6,129 nt of DNA, taken from positions 1-6,129 of the forward strand of contig JAFACJ010000625.1 of assembly GCA_023425615.1 (NCBI GenBank). Direction: 5' to 3'. The translations under genes were made by a program, and so were the position numbers. This stretch comes from Actinomycetes bacterium. Its GTDB lineage: Bacteria > Actinomycetota > Actinomycetes > Streptosporangiales > Streptosporangiaceae. This document shows, piece by piece, positions 1-5,849 of this stretch. The first letter of the stretch is position 1. Each line of letters begins with the position of its first letter. Below the pieces are notes generated by a model. That model was not told where the DNA came from. It saw only the letters and a program-made list of their open reading frames with translations, and made no database searches.

Positions 1-512
1 GGTTCACCTCCCGGATCGAGGGCGACTTCGACACGGACGTCATCGACCTCGCCGAGATCGAGCTTCCCCTGGCCCTGCCCGCCAAGGAGGGGAGCGGGCC
101 CGACGCCGCGACGGTCGCCGTCCTGGCCGACCTCACGCCGCGGCTGGAGCGGGCCGACGCCTTCGTGGTGGTGGTCCCCGAGTACAACCACAGCTACCCC
201 GCCTCGATCAAGAACGTGATCGACTGGCACTTCACCCAGTGGCAGGCCAAGCCCGTCGGCTTCGTCTCCTACGGCGGCGTCGCGGGCGGTACGCGGGCCG
301 TGGAGCATCTGCGCGGCGTCTTCGCGGAGCTGCACGCGGTGACCGTCAGGGACCAGGTGGTCATCGCCAACTACTGGGAGAACCTCACCGAGGAGGGGGG
401 CCTGGCCGCCACCGAGGCCGCGGACGCCGCGGCCAAGACCCTGCTGAACCAGCTCGACTGGTGGGCGCGGGCGCTGCGGGAGGCCAAGGAGAAGCGCCCC
501 TACGCCGCCTGA
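1..512 (+). CDS. NAD(P)H-dependent FMN reductase-like protein, 5'-truncated by window edge
   Basis: The reading frame is open from base 3 to the TGA at 510-512, giving 169 visible residues; the start codon lies outside the window. The visible part holds a hydrophobic strand FVVVVPEYNHSYP followed by ASIKNVIDW, the flavin-contacting loop typical of the NADPH-dependent FMN reductase / ChrR-SsuE flavodoxin-like family. A second typical segment follows: KPVGFVSYGGVAGG. Family members are soluble FMN-binding dimers of roughly 180-200 residues that reduce FMN, quinones or other acceptors with NAD(P)H, so probably only 15-30 residues are missing. The missing N-terminus should carry the phosphate-binding loop (GSxRxxS type), which cannot be checked here. 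The physiological substrate cannot be told from sequence. The 3' end overlaps the convergent DUF4349 gene by 13 bp. An internal GTG at 165 is not a credible start because the frame and homologous-looking sequence continue upstream. Confidence 0.88.
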   Translation, partial: FTSRIEGDFDTDVIDLAEIELPLALPAKEGSGPDAATVAVLADLTPRLERADAFVVVVPEYNHSYPASIKNVIDWHFTQWQAKPVGFVSYGGVAGGTRAVEHLRGVFAELHAVTVRDQVVIANYWENLTEEGGLAATEAADAAAKTLLNQLDWWARALREAKEKRPYAA

Positions 513-1390
513 CGCCGCCTGACGCGCCGCTTCCGCAGGTGGCGCAGCAGGAAGAACAGGGCGATCAGCACGGGGGAGAAGGGCAGCAGCCAGCCGGCCC
601 CGGTCAGCACCCCCGACACGAAGCCGGTGAAGTCGTCCCAGCCCGCCGCGAGCCCGCCGAGGAAGCCCGAGCGCTCCTCGGCGGGCTCGTCGTCCTTCGT
701 GGAGACGGTCAGGCTGATCGACGCCTCCTTCACCCGCTTGGACAGGCTCTTCTGGCGCGCCTTCAGCGCGTCGAGGTCGGACTGGCGCTGGTCGAGCTCC
801 TCGCTGACCTGGAGCACCTCGCCGACGGTCTGGGCGCGGGACAGCAGGGTCCGCAGCCGCTTCAGCGCCGCCTCCGCCGACTCCACCCGGCTGTCGACGT
901 CGGCGACCTCCTCGGTGACGTCCTCGGCCGACTGCTCGAGGGAGGTCTTCTCGCCCAGGTCCTTGGTCAGGGAGCCGAGGATCTGGGTGTAGCGGTCCGC
1001 CGGGACCTGGAGTTCGAGGACGGTGGTCGGGGGATCGCCGTAGGTGTTCTCCCGCGCCACGTAGCCGTTCGCCGCGGTGACCATCTCCTTGGCCTTGGCG
1101 GCGGCGGGCTCGACCTTCTTCGCGTCCGCCACCCGGATCCGCAGGTTCGCCGTGTAGGCGATGGCGCGCTGGGCGGGCTCGGCCCCGTTCGCGCCGGGCG
1201 CCTGGCTCGCGCGCGCCTCGTTCGCCGTCTGCGGTCCGCCCGCCGCCTTGTCGGCCATGGCGGGGACGGGCCTGGCGGCGGAGCTGTCGGTGGCGCTCTG
1301 CGTGGTGGAGGTGCTGGAACAGCCTCCCAGCAGGGCGAGCGCGACGAACGCGGCGGGGAGGACGGTCACGGCACGGAGGGCTTTTCGCAT
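500..1390 (-). CDS. DUF4349 domain-containing lipoprotein with C-terminal membrane anchor
   Basis: This 296-residue protein of unknown function begins with a lipoprotein signal peptide: MRK, a hydrophobic stretch to residue 21, then the lipobox LGGC with Cys24 as the predicted lipidation site. Residues about 25-73 are a Ser/Thr/Ala/Pro-rich linker. From about 74 (QRAIAYTANLRIRVADAKKV) to about 230 it matches the DUF4349 pattern: a beta-rich start, then a long heptad-like helical section (about 147-215) with VESAEAALKRL and LDALKARQKSLSKRV, then SISLTVS. After WDDFTGF comes one hydrophobic segment at about 263-284 and an Arg/Lys-rich tail (RHLRKRRVRRRQ), which fits a cytoplasmic C-terminus. 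The protein would thus be anchored at both ends, with the coiled coil outside the membrane. The ATG at 1388-1390 is chosen because the signal peptide follows directly; an AGGAG at 1392-1396 sits only 1 nt from it, which is unusually tight. It is divergent from cgoX, and its 3' end overlaps the FMN reductase gene. Confidence 0.88.
   Translation of the reverse strand: MRKALRAVTVLPAAFVALALLGGCSSTSTTQSATDSSAARPVPAMADKAAGGPQTANEARASQAPGANGAEPAQRAIAYTANLRIRVADAKKVEPAAAKAKEMVTAANGYVARENTYGDPPTTVLELQVPADRYTQILGSLTKDLGEKTSLEQSAEDVTEEVADVDSRVESAEAALKRLRTLLSRAQTVGEVLQVSEELDQRQSDLDALKARQKSLSKRVKEASISLTVSTKDDEPAEERSGFLGGLAAGWDDFTGFVSGVLTGAGWLLPFSPVLIALFFLLRHLRKRRVRRRQAA
502..521. repeat. 10-bp tandem duplication at a convergent gene junction
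   Basis: ACGCCGCCTG occurs twice in immediate succession (502-511, 512-521) and a partial third copy, ACGCGCCG, follows. It covers the stop codon of the FMN reductase gene and the last codons of the DUF4349 gene, in the region where the two genes overlap. Confidence 0.7.
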
Positions 1391-1406
1391 GCTCCTGGGA
1401 CGGAGC
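1391..1406. promoter_or_regulatory. Inverted repeat covering the DUF4349 ribosome-binding site
   Basis: GCTCC (1391-1395) and GGAGC (1402-1406) form perfect 5-bp arms around a 6-nt spacer. On the minus strand the second arm contains the AGGAG that would serve as the ribosome-binding site of the DUF4349 gene. A hairpin here could mask it. The arms are short and such repeats arise by chance in GC-rich DNA, so this is only a candidate. Confidence 0.25.
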
Positions 1407-1446
1407 CGGCGGATCCTCCCGTTGCACCGGCGGAGATAGCGAAAAG

Positions 1447-1463
1447 GTCACGATCGCGGTGAC
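1447..1463. promoter_or_regulatory. Inverted repeat GTCAC-N7-GTGAC in the divergent promoter region
   Basis: Arms GTCAC (1447-1451) and GTGAC (1459-1463) flank 7 nt and are centred on base 1455, between the divergent DUF4349 and cgoX genes. The repeat lies exactly 21 bp, about two helical turns, from the centre of a second inverted repeat (1476). It could be half of a paired operator, but 5-bp arms are weak evidence. Confidence 0.25.
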
Positions 1464-1465
1464 GC

Positions 1466-1486
1466 CCATCTCACACTGCGAGATGG
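1466..1486. promoter_or_regulatory. 21-bp imperfect palindrome upstream of cgoX (candidate operator)
   Basis: CCATCTC (1466-1472) and GAGATGG (1480-1486) are perfect 7-bp arms. The interior CA-C-TG also pairs, leaving only one mismatched position (1473/1479) in a 21-bp odd-centred palindrome. It ends 35 nt before the chosen cgoX start, where a repressor site or a 5'-leader hairpin would act. I do not recognise the regulator and see no convincing -10/-35 pair to place it against. Confidence 0.4.
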
Positions 1487-1510
1487 CCGGGCGTGCCGCG
1501 TGGTTCTGCC

Positions 1511-1517
1511 AAGGTGG
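1511..1517 (+). promoter_or_regulatory. Ribosome-binding site deciding the cgoX start
   Basis: AAGGTGG differs from the ideal AAGGAGG at one base and ends 4 nt before the GTG at 1522-1524. It supports that GTG over the upstream in-frame GTG at 1459 and ATG at 1483, whose extra residues do not resemble the start of the family. Confidence 0.55.
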
Positions 1518-1521
1518 AGAG

Positions 1522-2931
1522 GTGAATGCCAAGCATGTGGTGGTCGTGGGCGGCGGGATCTCCGGGCTGGCCGCGGCGTGGTACCTGAGCGGTGCCGGAG
1601 CGCGGGTCACGGTGCTGGAGGGCGGGACGGTGCTCGGCGGGAAGCTGCGCACCGGCGAGCTGGCCGGCCAGCGTCTCGATGAGGGCGCCGAGTCGGTGGT
1701 CACCCGGCGGCCCGAGGGCGTCGCCCTCATCGAGGAGCTGGGCCTGGCCGGCGAGCTGATCCATCCGGGCACCTCGGGTTCGTCCGTCTACAGCCACGGC
1801 GGGCTGCGCCGGCTGCCCGCCGGGCAGATCATGGGCGTGCCCTCCGACCTGGTGGCGCTCGCCCAGTCAGGGGTGGTCTCCCAGGCGGGCGTGGCCCGCG
1901 CCGCCCTGGATCTCGCCAAGCGGGAGACCCCGCGCGGGCACGATGTCTCGGTCGCCGACTACGTGGGCGACAGACTGGGCCGCGAGGTGCTGGAGCGCCT
2001 GGTGGAGCCGCTGCTGGGCGGCGTCTACGCGGGCCGGGTGGAGCATCTGTCCTTCGAGGCGACGCTGCCGCAGTTCGCGCACGCCGCGCACACCCAGCGC
2101 TCGCTGATCCTGGCGGCCCGGTCGATCAAGGAGGCGTCCGCCGCCAAGACGGGCCCGATCTTCGCCACGCTGCGCGACGGCATGGGGGCGCTGCCCGTCG
2201 CGCTGGCCGGGATGCTGGCCAAGGAGGGCGTGGAGATCCGCACCGAGGCGATGGCGCGCGAGCTGCACCGCACGCCCGGCGGCTGGCGGCTGGTGCTCGG
2301 CTCCAAAGCGGCGCCCGAGGCGCTGGAGGCGGACGCGGTGGTCCTGGCGGTGCCCGCCACCCCGGCGAGCAGGCTGCTGGCGGACGTCGCCCCGGCCGCC
2401 GCCGCGGAGCTGGCCGGCATCGAGTACGCCAGCATGGCGATCATCAGCCTCGCCTACCACGCCACCGCCTTCCCCGAGCTCCCCGAGGGCACCGGCTACC
2501 TCGTCCCGTACGTGGAGGGCCGCGACGTCAAGGCGGTCACCTTCAGCTCGCTGAAGTGGCCGGGCAGGCGCGGGCACGACCCGGGCATGGTCCTGCTGCG
2601 CGCGTCCATCGGCAGGTACGGCCAGGAGCGCACCCTTCAGCGGTCGGACGCCGAGCTCAAGGCGGCGGTGATGGCCGAGCTGGCCACCACCTGCGCGGTG
2701 GGCGAGCTGCCCGCCGACAGCCGGGTGACCCGCTGGGGCGGGGCGCTGCCGCAGTACGACGTCGGGCATCTGGACCGTGTCGCGCGGATCCGCGCGGCGG
2801 TGGCGGGGCACCGAGGGCTGGCCCTGTGCGGGGCGGCCTACGATGGAGTAGGCATCCCCGCCTGCATCGCGACCGCGCGGGCGGCGGCCGACCGCATCGC
2901 CGATGAGCTGAGAGAAGAAGAACGTGACTGA
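1522..2931 (+). CDS. cgoX: Coproporphyrinogen III oxidase (HemY/HemG-type flavoprotein)
   Basis: This 469-residue FAD enzyme removes six electrons from coproporphyrinogen III to give coproporphyrin III in the coproporphyrin-dependent heme pathway of Gram-positive bacteria, reducing oxygen to hydrogen peroxide. The N-terminus has the dinucleotide-binding fold [17 protein letters not shown], with G10, G12 and G15 and the ribose-binding acid E33 at the end of the second strand. Further family segments are [20 protein letters not shown], and the [12 protein letters not shown] stretch. The C-terminus carries the second FAD contact [16 protein letters not shown]. Length is normal for the family. 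The start at GTG 1522 puts the first strand five residues in, as expected; the frame stays open upstream to 1459. The stop overlaps the chdC start by 8 nt, so the two are almost certainly co-transcribed and translationally coupled. Older annotation would call it protoporphyrinogen oxidase; adjacent chdC favours the coproporphyrin role. hemE is not present upstream. Confidence 0.95.
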   Translation: MNAKHVVVVGGGISGLAAAWYLSGAGARVTVLEGGTVLGGKLRTGELAGQRLDEGAESVVTRRPEGVALIEELGLAGELIHPGTSGSSVYSHGGLRRLPAGQIMGVPSDLVALAQSGVVSQAGVARAALDLAKRETPRGHDVSVADYVGDRLGREVLERLVEPLLGGVYAGRVEHLSFEATLPQFAHAAHTQRSLILAARSIKEASAAKTGPIFATLRDGMGALPVALAGMLAKEGVEIRTEAMARELHRTPGGWRLVLGSKAAPEALEADAVVLAVPATPASRLLADVAPAAAAELAGIEYASMAIISLAYHATAFPELPEGTGYLVPYVEGRDVKAVTFSSLKWPGRRGHDPGMVLLRASIGRYGQERTLQRSDAELKAAVMAELATTCAVGELPADSRVTRWGGALPQYDVGHLDRVARIRAAVAGHRGLALCGAAYDGVGIPACIATARAAADRIADELREEERD

Positions 2932-3613
2932 CAAGCCGAAGGCCCGTGATCTCAACCAGGTGATCAGGTACACCCTGTGGTCGGTGTTCAAGGCGGACCG
3001 GCTGCCCGAGGACCGCACGGCGGTGGCCGCCGAGGTCCAGGACCTGATCGACGGGTACGCGGCCAAGGACGTCACCACGCGCGGCCTGTACGACGTGGCG
3101 GGGCTGCGCGCCGACGCGGACTACATGTTCTGGTGGCACGCCTCCAGCAGCGATGAGCTCCAGGAGATCTACAGCCGGTTCCGGCGCACCGAGCTGGGCC
3201 GCGTCTCCACGCCCGTGTGGTCGAACATGGCGCTGCACCGGCCCGCCGAGTTCAACAAGAGCCACATCCCGGCGTTCCTCGCCGACGAGGAGGCCCGCGG
3301 CTACATCTGCGTCTACCCGTTCGTCCGCTCCTACGAGTGGTACCTGCTGCCGGACGCCGAGCGCCGCAAGATGCTCGCCGAGCACGGCCAGATGGGGCGC
3401 GGCTACCCGGACGTGCGGGCCAACACCGTCTCCAGCTTCGCGCTGGGCGACTACGAGTGGATCCTGGCGTTCGAGGCCGACGAACTGCACCGCATCGTCG
3501 ACCTCATGCGCCACCTGCGGGCCTCGGAGGCGCGTCTCCACGTGCGCGAGGAGATCCCCTTCTACACCGGCCGCCGCAAGTCGGTCGCCGAGCTCGTCGA
3601 GGCGCTCCCCTAG
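2924..3613 (+). CDS. chdC: Coproheme decarboxylase (HemQ, chlorite dismutase-like fold)
   Basis: This 229-residue protein matches actinobacterial ChdC over its full length. It converts iron-coproporphyrin III to heme b by two peroxide-dependent oxidative decarboxylations, the last step of the coproporphyrin pathway. It starts [16 protein letters not shown], followed by [18 protein letters not shown] and [23 protein letters not shown]. Candidate active-site residues are H114 (distal, in NKSHIP), Y131 (catalytic, in [11 protein letters not shown]) and H154 (proximal heme ligand, in LAEHGQMGR). Their spacings of 17 and 23 equal those of H118, Y135 and H158 reported for the Corynebacterium diphtheriae enzyme, which I recall rather than looked up. 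The GTG start overlaps the end of cgoX by 8 nt; upstream is only a weak purine-rich AGAGAAGAAG, consistent with translational coupling. The TAG stop shares a CTAG with the stop of the convergent VanZ-family gene. Confidence 0.96.
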   Translation: MTDKPKARDLNQVIRYTLWSVFKADRLPEDRTAVAAEVQDLIDGYAAKDVTTRGLYDVAGLRADADYMFWWHASSSDELQEIYSRFRRTELGRVSTPVWSNMALHRPAEFNKSHIPAFLADEEARGYICVYPFVRSYEWYLLPDAERRKMLAEHGQMGRGYPDVRANTVSSFALGDYEWILAFEADELHRIVDLMRHLRASEARLHVREEIPFYTGRRKSVAELVEALP

Positions 3614-4164
3614 GCGCCCTTCGGGGACCTCCCGCCGGAGAACAGCCGGCGCAGCCATGAACGTTTGGGCCCGTGGACGAGGCGGGCGGCGCGGCGGCCG
3701 AGGAACAGATAGGCCAGCAGCGCGCCCGCCGCGTTGAGGATGATGTCGTCGACGTCGAAGGTGCGCCCGCTGACGGCCAGACCCTGGACGGTCTCGATGC
3801 ACAGGGAAACCAGCGCCGCTAGAAGCGTCAGCCGCAGCGGGCCGCGCATCCGCCGTGACACCAGGGGCGGCAGCACGCCGAGCGGCGCCAGCAGCAGGAG
3901 GTTGCCGCCGATGGCGATGGCGGCCTCCTTGACGCTGGGCCGGTCGAGGTAGAACCGCAGGGTGCGGCCGGGCTCGGTGTTGCCCACGGCCCAGCCCCGT
4001 GGATCGGGGACGGGGGTGAGGGTGAAGACGCAGGCCCAGTAGCCGAAGACGGTCAGTGCCGCCAGCGCCCCCAGCACGATGACGACCCGTGCCAGCCGCC
4101 TGCCCCAGCCGGGTCCGTTCGAGACGGGCCCGACGCTCTCCATCTTGGCGCTCACCGTGCTCAC
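3610..4164 (-). CDS. VanZ-like family membrane protein
   Basis: This 184-residue integral membrane protein has four hydrophobic segments at about 25-47, 81-102, 110-131 and 138-157. It shows the VanZ signature: [10 protein letters not shown] (N88) in the second segment, LCIETVQGL (E124, Q127) in the third, then [16 protein letters not shown] with R134, D137, D139-D140 and N144. The first segment is followed by a long extracytoplasmic loop, TLTPVPDP to RPSVKE, and the C-terminus is strongly basic. VanZ proteins are named for the teicoplanin-resistance accessory gene of enterococcal van clusters, but most homologues have no known role. No other van gene lies nearby, so a resistance function should not be assumed. 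The GTG at 4162-4164 is chosen for its strong ribosome-binding site; ATG at 4141-4143 is an alternative. It follows msrB on the same strand after 81 bp and may have its own promoter. It converges on chdC with a 4-bp overlap. Confidence 0.9.
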   Translation of the reverse strand: MSTVSAKMESVGPVSNGPGWGRRLARVVIVLGALAALTVFGYWACVFTLTPVPDPRGWAVGNTEPGRTLRFYLDRPSVKEAAIAIGGNLLLLAPLGVLPPLVSRRMRGPLRLTLLAALVSLCIETVQGLAVSGRTFDVDDIILNAAGALLAYLFLGRRAARLVHGPKRSWLRRLFSGGRSPKGA

Positions 4165-4168
4165 ACCG

Positions 4169-4175
4169 CCCTCCC
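4169..4175 (-). promoter_or_regulatory. Ribosome-binding site of the VanZ-family gene
   Basis: On the minus strand GGGAGGG lies 4 nt before the GTG at 4162-4164. No comparable site precedes the internal in-frame GTG (4153-4155) or ATG (4141-4143), so it decides the start. Confidence 0.6.
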
Positions 4176-4224
4176 GGAGCCGCTATGCCCGGGTTTTCAG
4201 CGGAATAAGCGATACATCAGAAGT

Positions 4225-4242
4225 AGAGCCCGGTGAGGCTCT
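4225..4242 (-). terminator. Candidate terminator hairpin after msrB
   Basis: AGAGCC (4225-4230) and GGCTCT (4237-4242) are perfect 6-bp arms around a 6-nt loop. On the minus strand the hairpin begins 3 nt after the msrB stop and is followed by ACTTCT, not a real U tract. Actinobacterial terminators often lack the U tract. If it works, the VanZ-family gene needs its own promoter in 4176-4224; if not, the two genes form an operon. Confidence 0.4.
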
Positions 4243-4245
4243 CTG

Positions 4246-4644
4246 TCAGATCTCCTCCAGCCGCAGGGAGACGCTGTTGATGCAGTATCTGTCGTCCGTC
4301 GGTGTGGCGTATCCCTCACCGTGGAACACGTGGCCGAGATGGGACTCACAGCGCGCGCAGATCACCTCGACCCGCCGCATCCCCAGGGAGAGGTCCTCCC
4401 GCAGGATCACCGCGTCGGACTCGGTCGGCTCGTAGAAGGAGGGCCAGCCGCAGTGGGAGTCGAACTTGGTGTCCGAGCGGAACAGCTCCGCGCCGCACGC
4501 CCGGCAGTGGTACACGCCCTGGGTCTTGGTGTCGGTGTACTCCCCGGTGAACGGGCGCTCCGTCCCGGCCTGCCGCAGTACCCGGAACTCCTCGGGCTTG
4601 AGGATCGCCCGCCATTCGTCCTCGGTCTTCCGGATCTTCTCCAT
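4246..4644 (-). CDS. msrB: Peptide-methionine (R)-S-oxide reductase
   Basis: This 132-residue cytosolic enzyme reduces the R epimer of methionine sulfoxide in proteins, normally recycled by thioredoxin. Family landmarks run in order. The N-terminal helix region contains [19 protein letters not shown]. Zinc ligands are two CxxC pairs, C47/C50 (HCRACG) and C96/C99 (CARCES). CGWPSFYEP has C65 at the usual resolving position, and HLGHVF gives H102 and H105. [10 protein letters not shown] holds the catalytic C121. All expected residues are present, so it should be an active zinc-containing, disulfide-forming MsrB of normal length. The ATG at 4642-4644 fits the family start; upstream there is only a poor GTGAG as a ribosome-binding site. 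It is divergent from the polymerase-domain gene, with 59 bp between the starts. The chdC-VanZ-msrB proximity resembles the hemY-hemQ-msrB neighbourhood I recall from M. tuberculosis. Confidence 0.97.
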   Translation of the reverse strand: MEKIRKTEDEWRAILKPEEFRVLRQAGTERPFTGEYTDTKTQGVYHCRACGAELFRSDTKFDSHCGWPSFYEPTESDAVILREDLSLGMRRVEVICARCESHLGHVFHGEGYATPTDDRYCINSVSLRLEEI

Positions 4645-4681
4645 GTCTCACAAGGTACTTCGCCTCCGGGGTGGTCCGCAG

Positions 4682-4701
4682 CCCCAGGGGTAGTCCTGGG
4701 G
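4682..4701 (+). promoter_or_regulatory. Inverted repeat overlapping the polymerase gene's ribosome-binding site
   Basis: CCCCAGG (4682-4688) and CCTGGGG (4695-4701) are perfect 7-bp arms with a 6-nt spacer. The right arm overlaps the G-rich ribosome-binding site (4698-4702) just before the ATG at 4704. The same Gs can instead pair with CCCC at 4708-4711, which would place the start codon in the loop. This could restrain translation of the downstream gene, or be an operator in the short divergent region. Confidence 0.4.
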
Positions 4702-4703
4702 GT

Positions 4704-5756
4704 ATGACCCCTTCCTCTGTGGAGCTCGCGGTCGGCGGGCGCACCGTCCGGATCAGCAACCCGGGGAAGGTCTACTTCCCCCGGGCCGGGCTGACGAAGC
4801 TCGATCTCGTCGCCTACTACCTGGAGGTGCAGGACGGCCTCCTGCGCGCGCTGCGGGACCGGCCCACCACGCTGGAGCGGTGGCCCGGCGGGGTGGTGGA
4901 GGGCGCGGTGCTCTCCACCCGCGCCGACCCCTCCGGCGGCGACGCCTTCTTCCAGAAGCGCATACCCCGCGGCGCTCCCCCTTACGTGCGGTCCGCGCGG
5001 ATCGAGTTCCCCTCCGGGCGCGAGGCCGAGGAGGTGTGCCCGACCGAGCCCGCGGTGCTCGCCTGGGCCGCCAACCTGGGGACCGTCACCTTCCACCCCT
5101 GGCCGGTGCGCGCCTTTGACGTCGACCATCCCGACGAGCTGCGCATCGATCTCGACCCCCAGCCCGGCACCGACTTCCCGGACGCGGCGAAGGTGGCGCT
5201 GGAGGGCGCCCGCCCGCTGCTGGAGGAGCTGGGCATGACCGGCTTCCCCAAGACGTCGGGGGGCAGGGGCGTGCACGTCTACGTGCGGATCGAGCCCCGC
5301 TGGACGTTCACGCAGGTGCGGCGGGCGGCGCTGGCGTTCGGCCGGGAGCTGGAGCGCCGGATGCCCGGCCTGGTCAGCACGAACTGGTGGAAGGAGGAGC
5401 GCGGGGAGCGGGTCTTCGTCGACTACAACCAGAACGCCAGGGACCGGACGGTCGCCTCGGCCTACAGCGTCAGGGCGCGGCCGCACGCCCCGGTCTCGGC
5501 GCCGCTGGCCTGGGACGAGCTGGCCGACGCCGATCCCGGCGCGTTCACCGTCCGGACGATGCCCGCCCGCTTCCACGCGGTCGGCGATCTGCACGCCGGG
5601 CTCGATGAGTCGGCCTGCTCCCTGGAGCCGCTGCTGGAACTGGCGGACCGCGACGAGCGGGAACGCGGCCTGGGGGACATGCCCTACCCGCCGAACTATC
5701 CGAAGATGCCGGGTGAGCCGCCCCGGGTGCGGCCCGGCCGCGCCCGGCGCCCCTGA
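4704..5756 (+). CDS. LigD-type polymerase domain protein (stand-alone primase-polymerase)
   Basis: This 350-residue protein is a stand-alone version of the archaeo-eukaryotic primase-like polymerase domain found in LigD, of the mycobacterial PolD / Prim-PolC kind. Such enzymes add or fill in nucleotides, often ribonucleotides, at breaks and gaps during end joining and excision repair. Visible landmarks begin with ISNPGKVYFPRAGLTK and YYLEVQDGLLRALRDRPTTLERWPGG at the N-terminus. DLDPQPG supplies metal ligands D149 and D151, SGGRGVHVYV supplies H191, and FVDYNQNARDRTVASAYSVR supplies the third acid D240. The D149-to-D240 spacing of 91 is close to the roughly 90 residues I recall for LigD polymerase domains. 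It ends GDMPYPPNYPKMPGEPP plus a basic tail, with no ligase or nuclease domain. ATG 4704 follows a GGGGG ribosome-binding site; the frame extends upstream to a GTG at 4671, but those 11 residues are not family-like. No Ku gene is in view. Confidence 0.92.
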   Translation: MTPSSVELAVGGRTVRISNPGKVYFPRAGLTKLDLVAYYLEVQDGLLRALRDRPTTLERWPGGVVEGAVLSTRADPSGGDAFFQKRIPRGAPPYVRSARIEFPSGREAEEVCPTEPAVLAWAANLGTVTFHPWPVRAFDVDHPDELRIDLDPQPGTDFPDAAKVALEGARPLLEELGMTGFPKTSGGRGVHVYVRIEPRWTFTQVRRAALAFGRELERRMPGLVSTNWWKEERGERVFVDYNQNARDRTVASAYSVRARPHAPVSAPLAWDELADADPGAFTVRTMPARFHAVGDLHAGLDESACSLEPLLELADRDERERGLGDMPYPPNYPKMPGEPPRVRPGRARRP

Positions 5757-5759
5757 CCT

Positions 5760-5793
5760 TCGACCTATTTACGGACGTCCGTAAATAGGTCGA
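5760..5793. promoter_or_regulatory. Perfect 34-bp palindrome: operator or terminator
   Basis: The left half TCGACCTATTTACGGAC is followed with no spacer by its exact reverse complement; the symmetry breaks at 5759/5794. It begins 3 nt after the polymerase gene's stop and ends 56 nt before the next ATG. A spacerless, even-centred palindrome with core TTTACGG-ACGT-CCGTAAA is the usual form of a dimer-binding site, and its shape recalls TetR-family operators; that is inference. As RNA it would fold into a 15-bp stem with an ACGU loop and could terminate transcription in both directions, but neither side has a T tract. It is notably AT-richer than its surroundings. I see nothing else certain in the gap 5757-5849 except a short CGGGT/ACCCG repeat at 5798-5811. 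Confidence 0.7.
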
Positions 5794-5849
5794 TTGTCGG
5801 GTACTCACCCGGGGTAGGGGCCGACCAAGAGTATCGGGGGGCGAGGCTG

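Noticed and set aside
239..1462. Plus-strand ORF of 407 residues
   Set aside because: It crosses the FMN reductase and antisense DUF4349 genes and has low-complexity Arg/Gly/Leu composition without any domain.
1459..1521. Extended cgoX start at GTG 1459 or ATG 1483
   Set aside because: The extra residues are unlike the family N-terminus and include the inverted repeat, while GTG 1522 has an AAGGTGG site and correct distance to the FAD motif.
1493..1525. Ten-codon ORF ending in TGA that overlaps the cgoX GTG as GTGA
   Set aside because: It could be a coupled leader peptide, but it has no ribosome-binding site, no notable residues, and such short ORFs are common by chance.
1867..3078. Long minus-strand ORF of 403 residues
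   Set aside because: It runs antisense across cgoX and chdC, which are both clear family members, and its protein is Arg/Gly/Gln-rich as expected for a shadow frame in GC-rich DNA.
3610..4164. Glycopeptide-resistance role for the VanZ-family protein
   Set aside because: No vanH, vanA, vanX or regulator gene is nearby, and VanZ-like proteins are widespread without resistance function.
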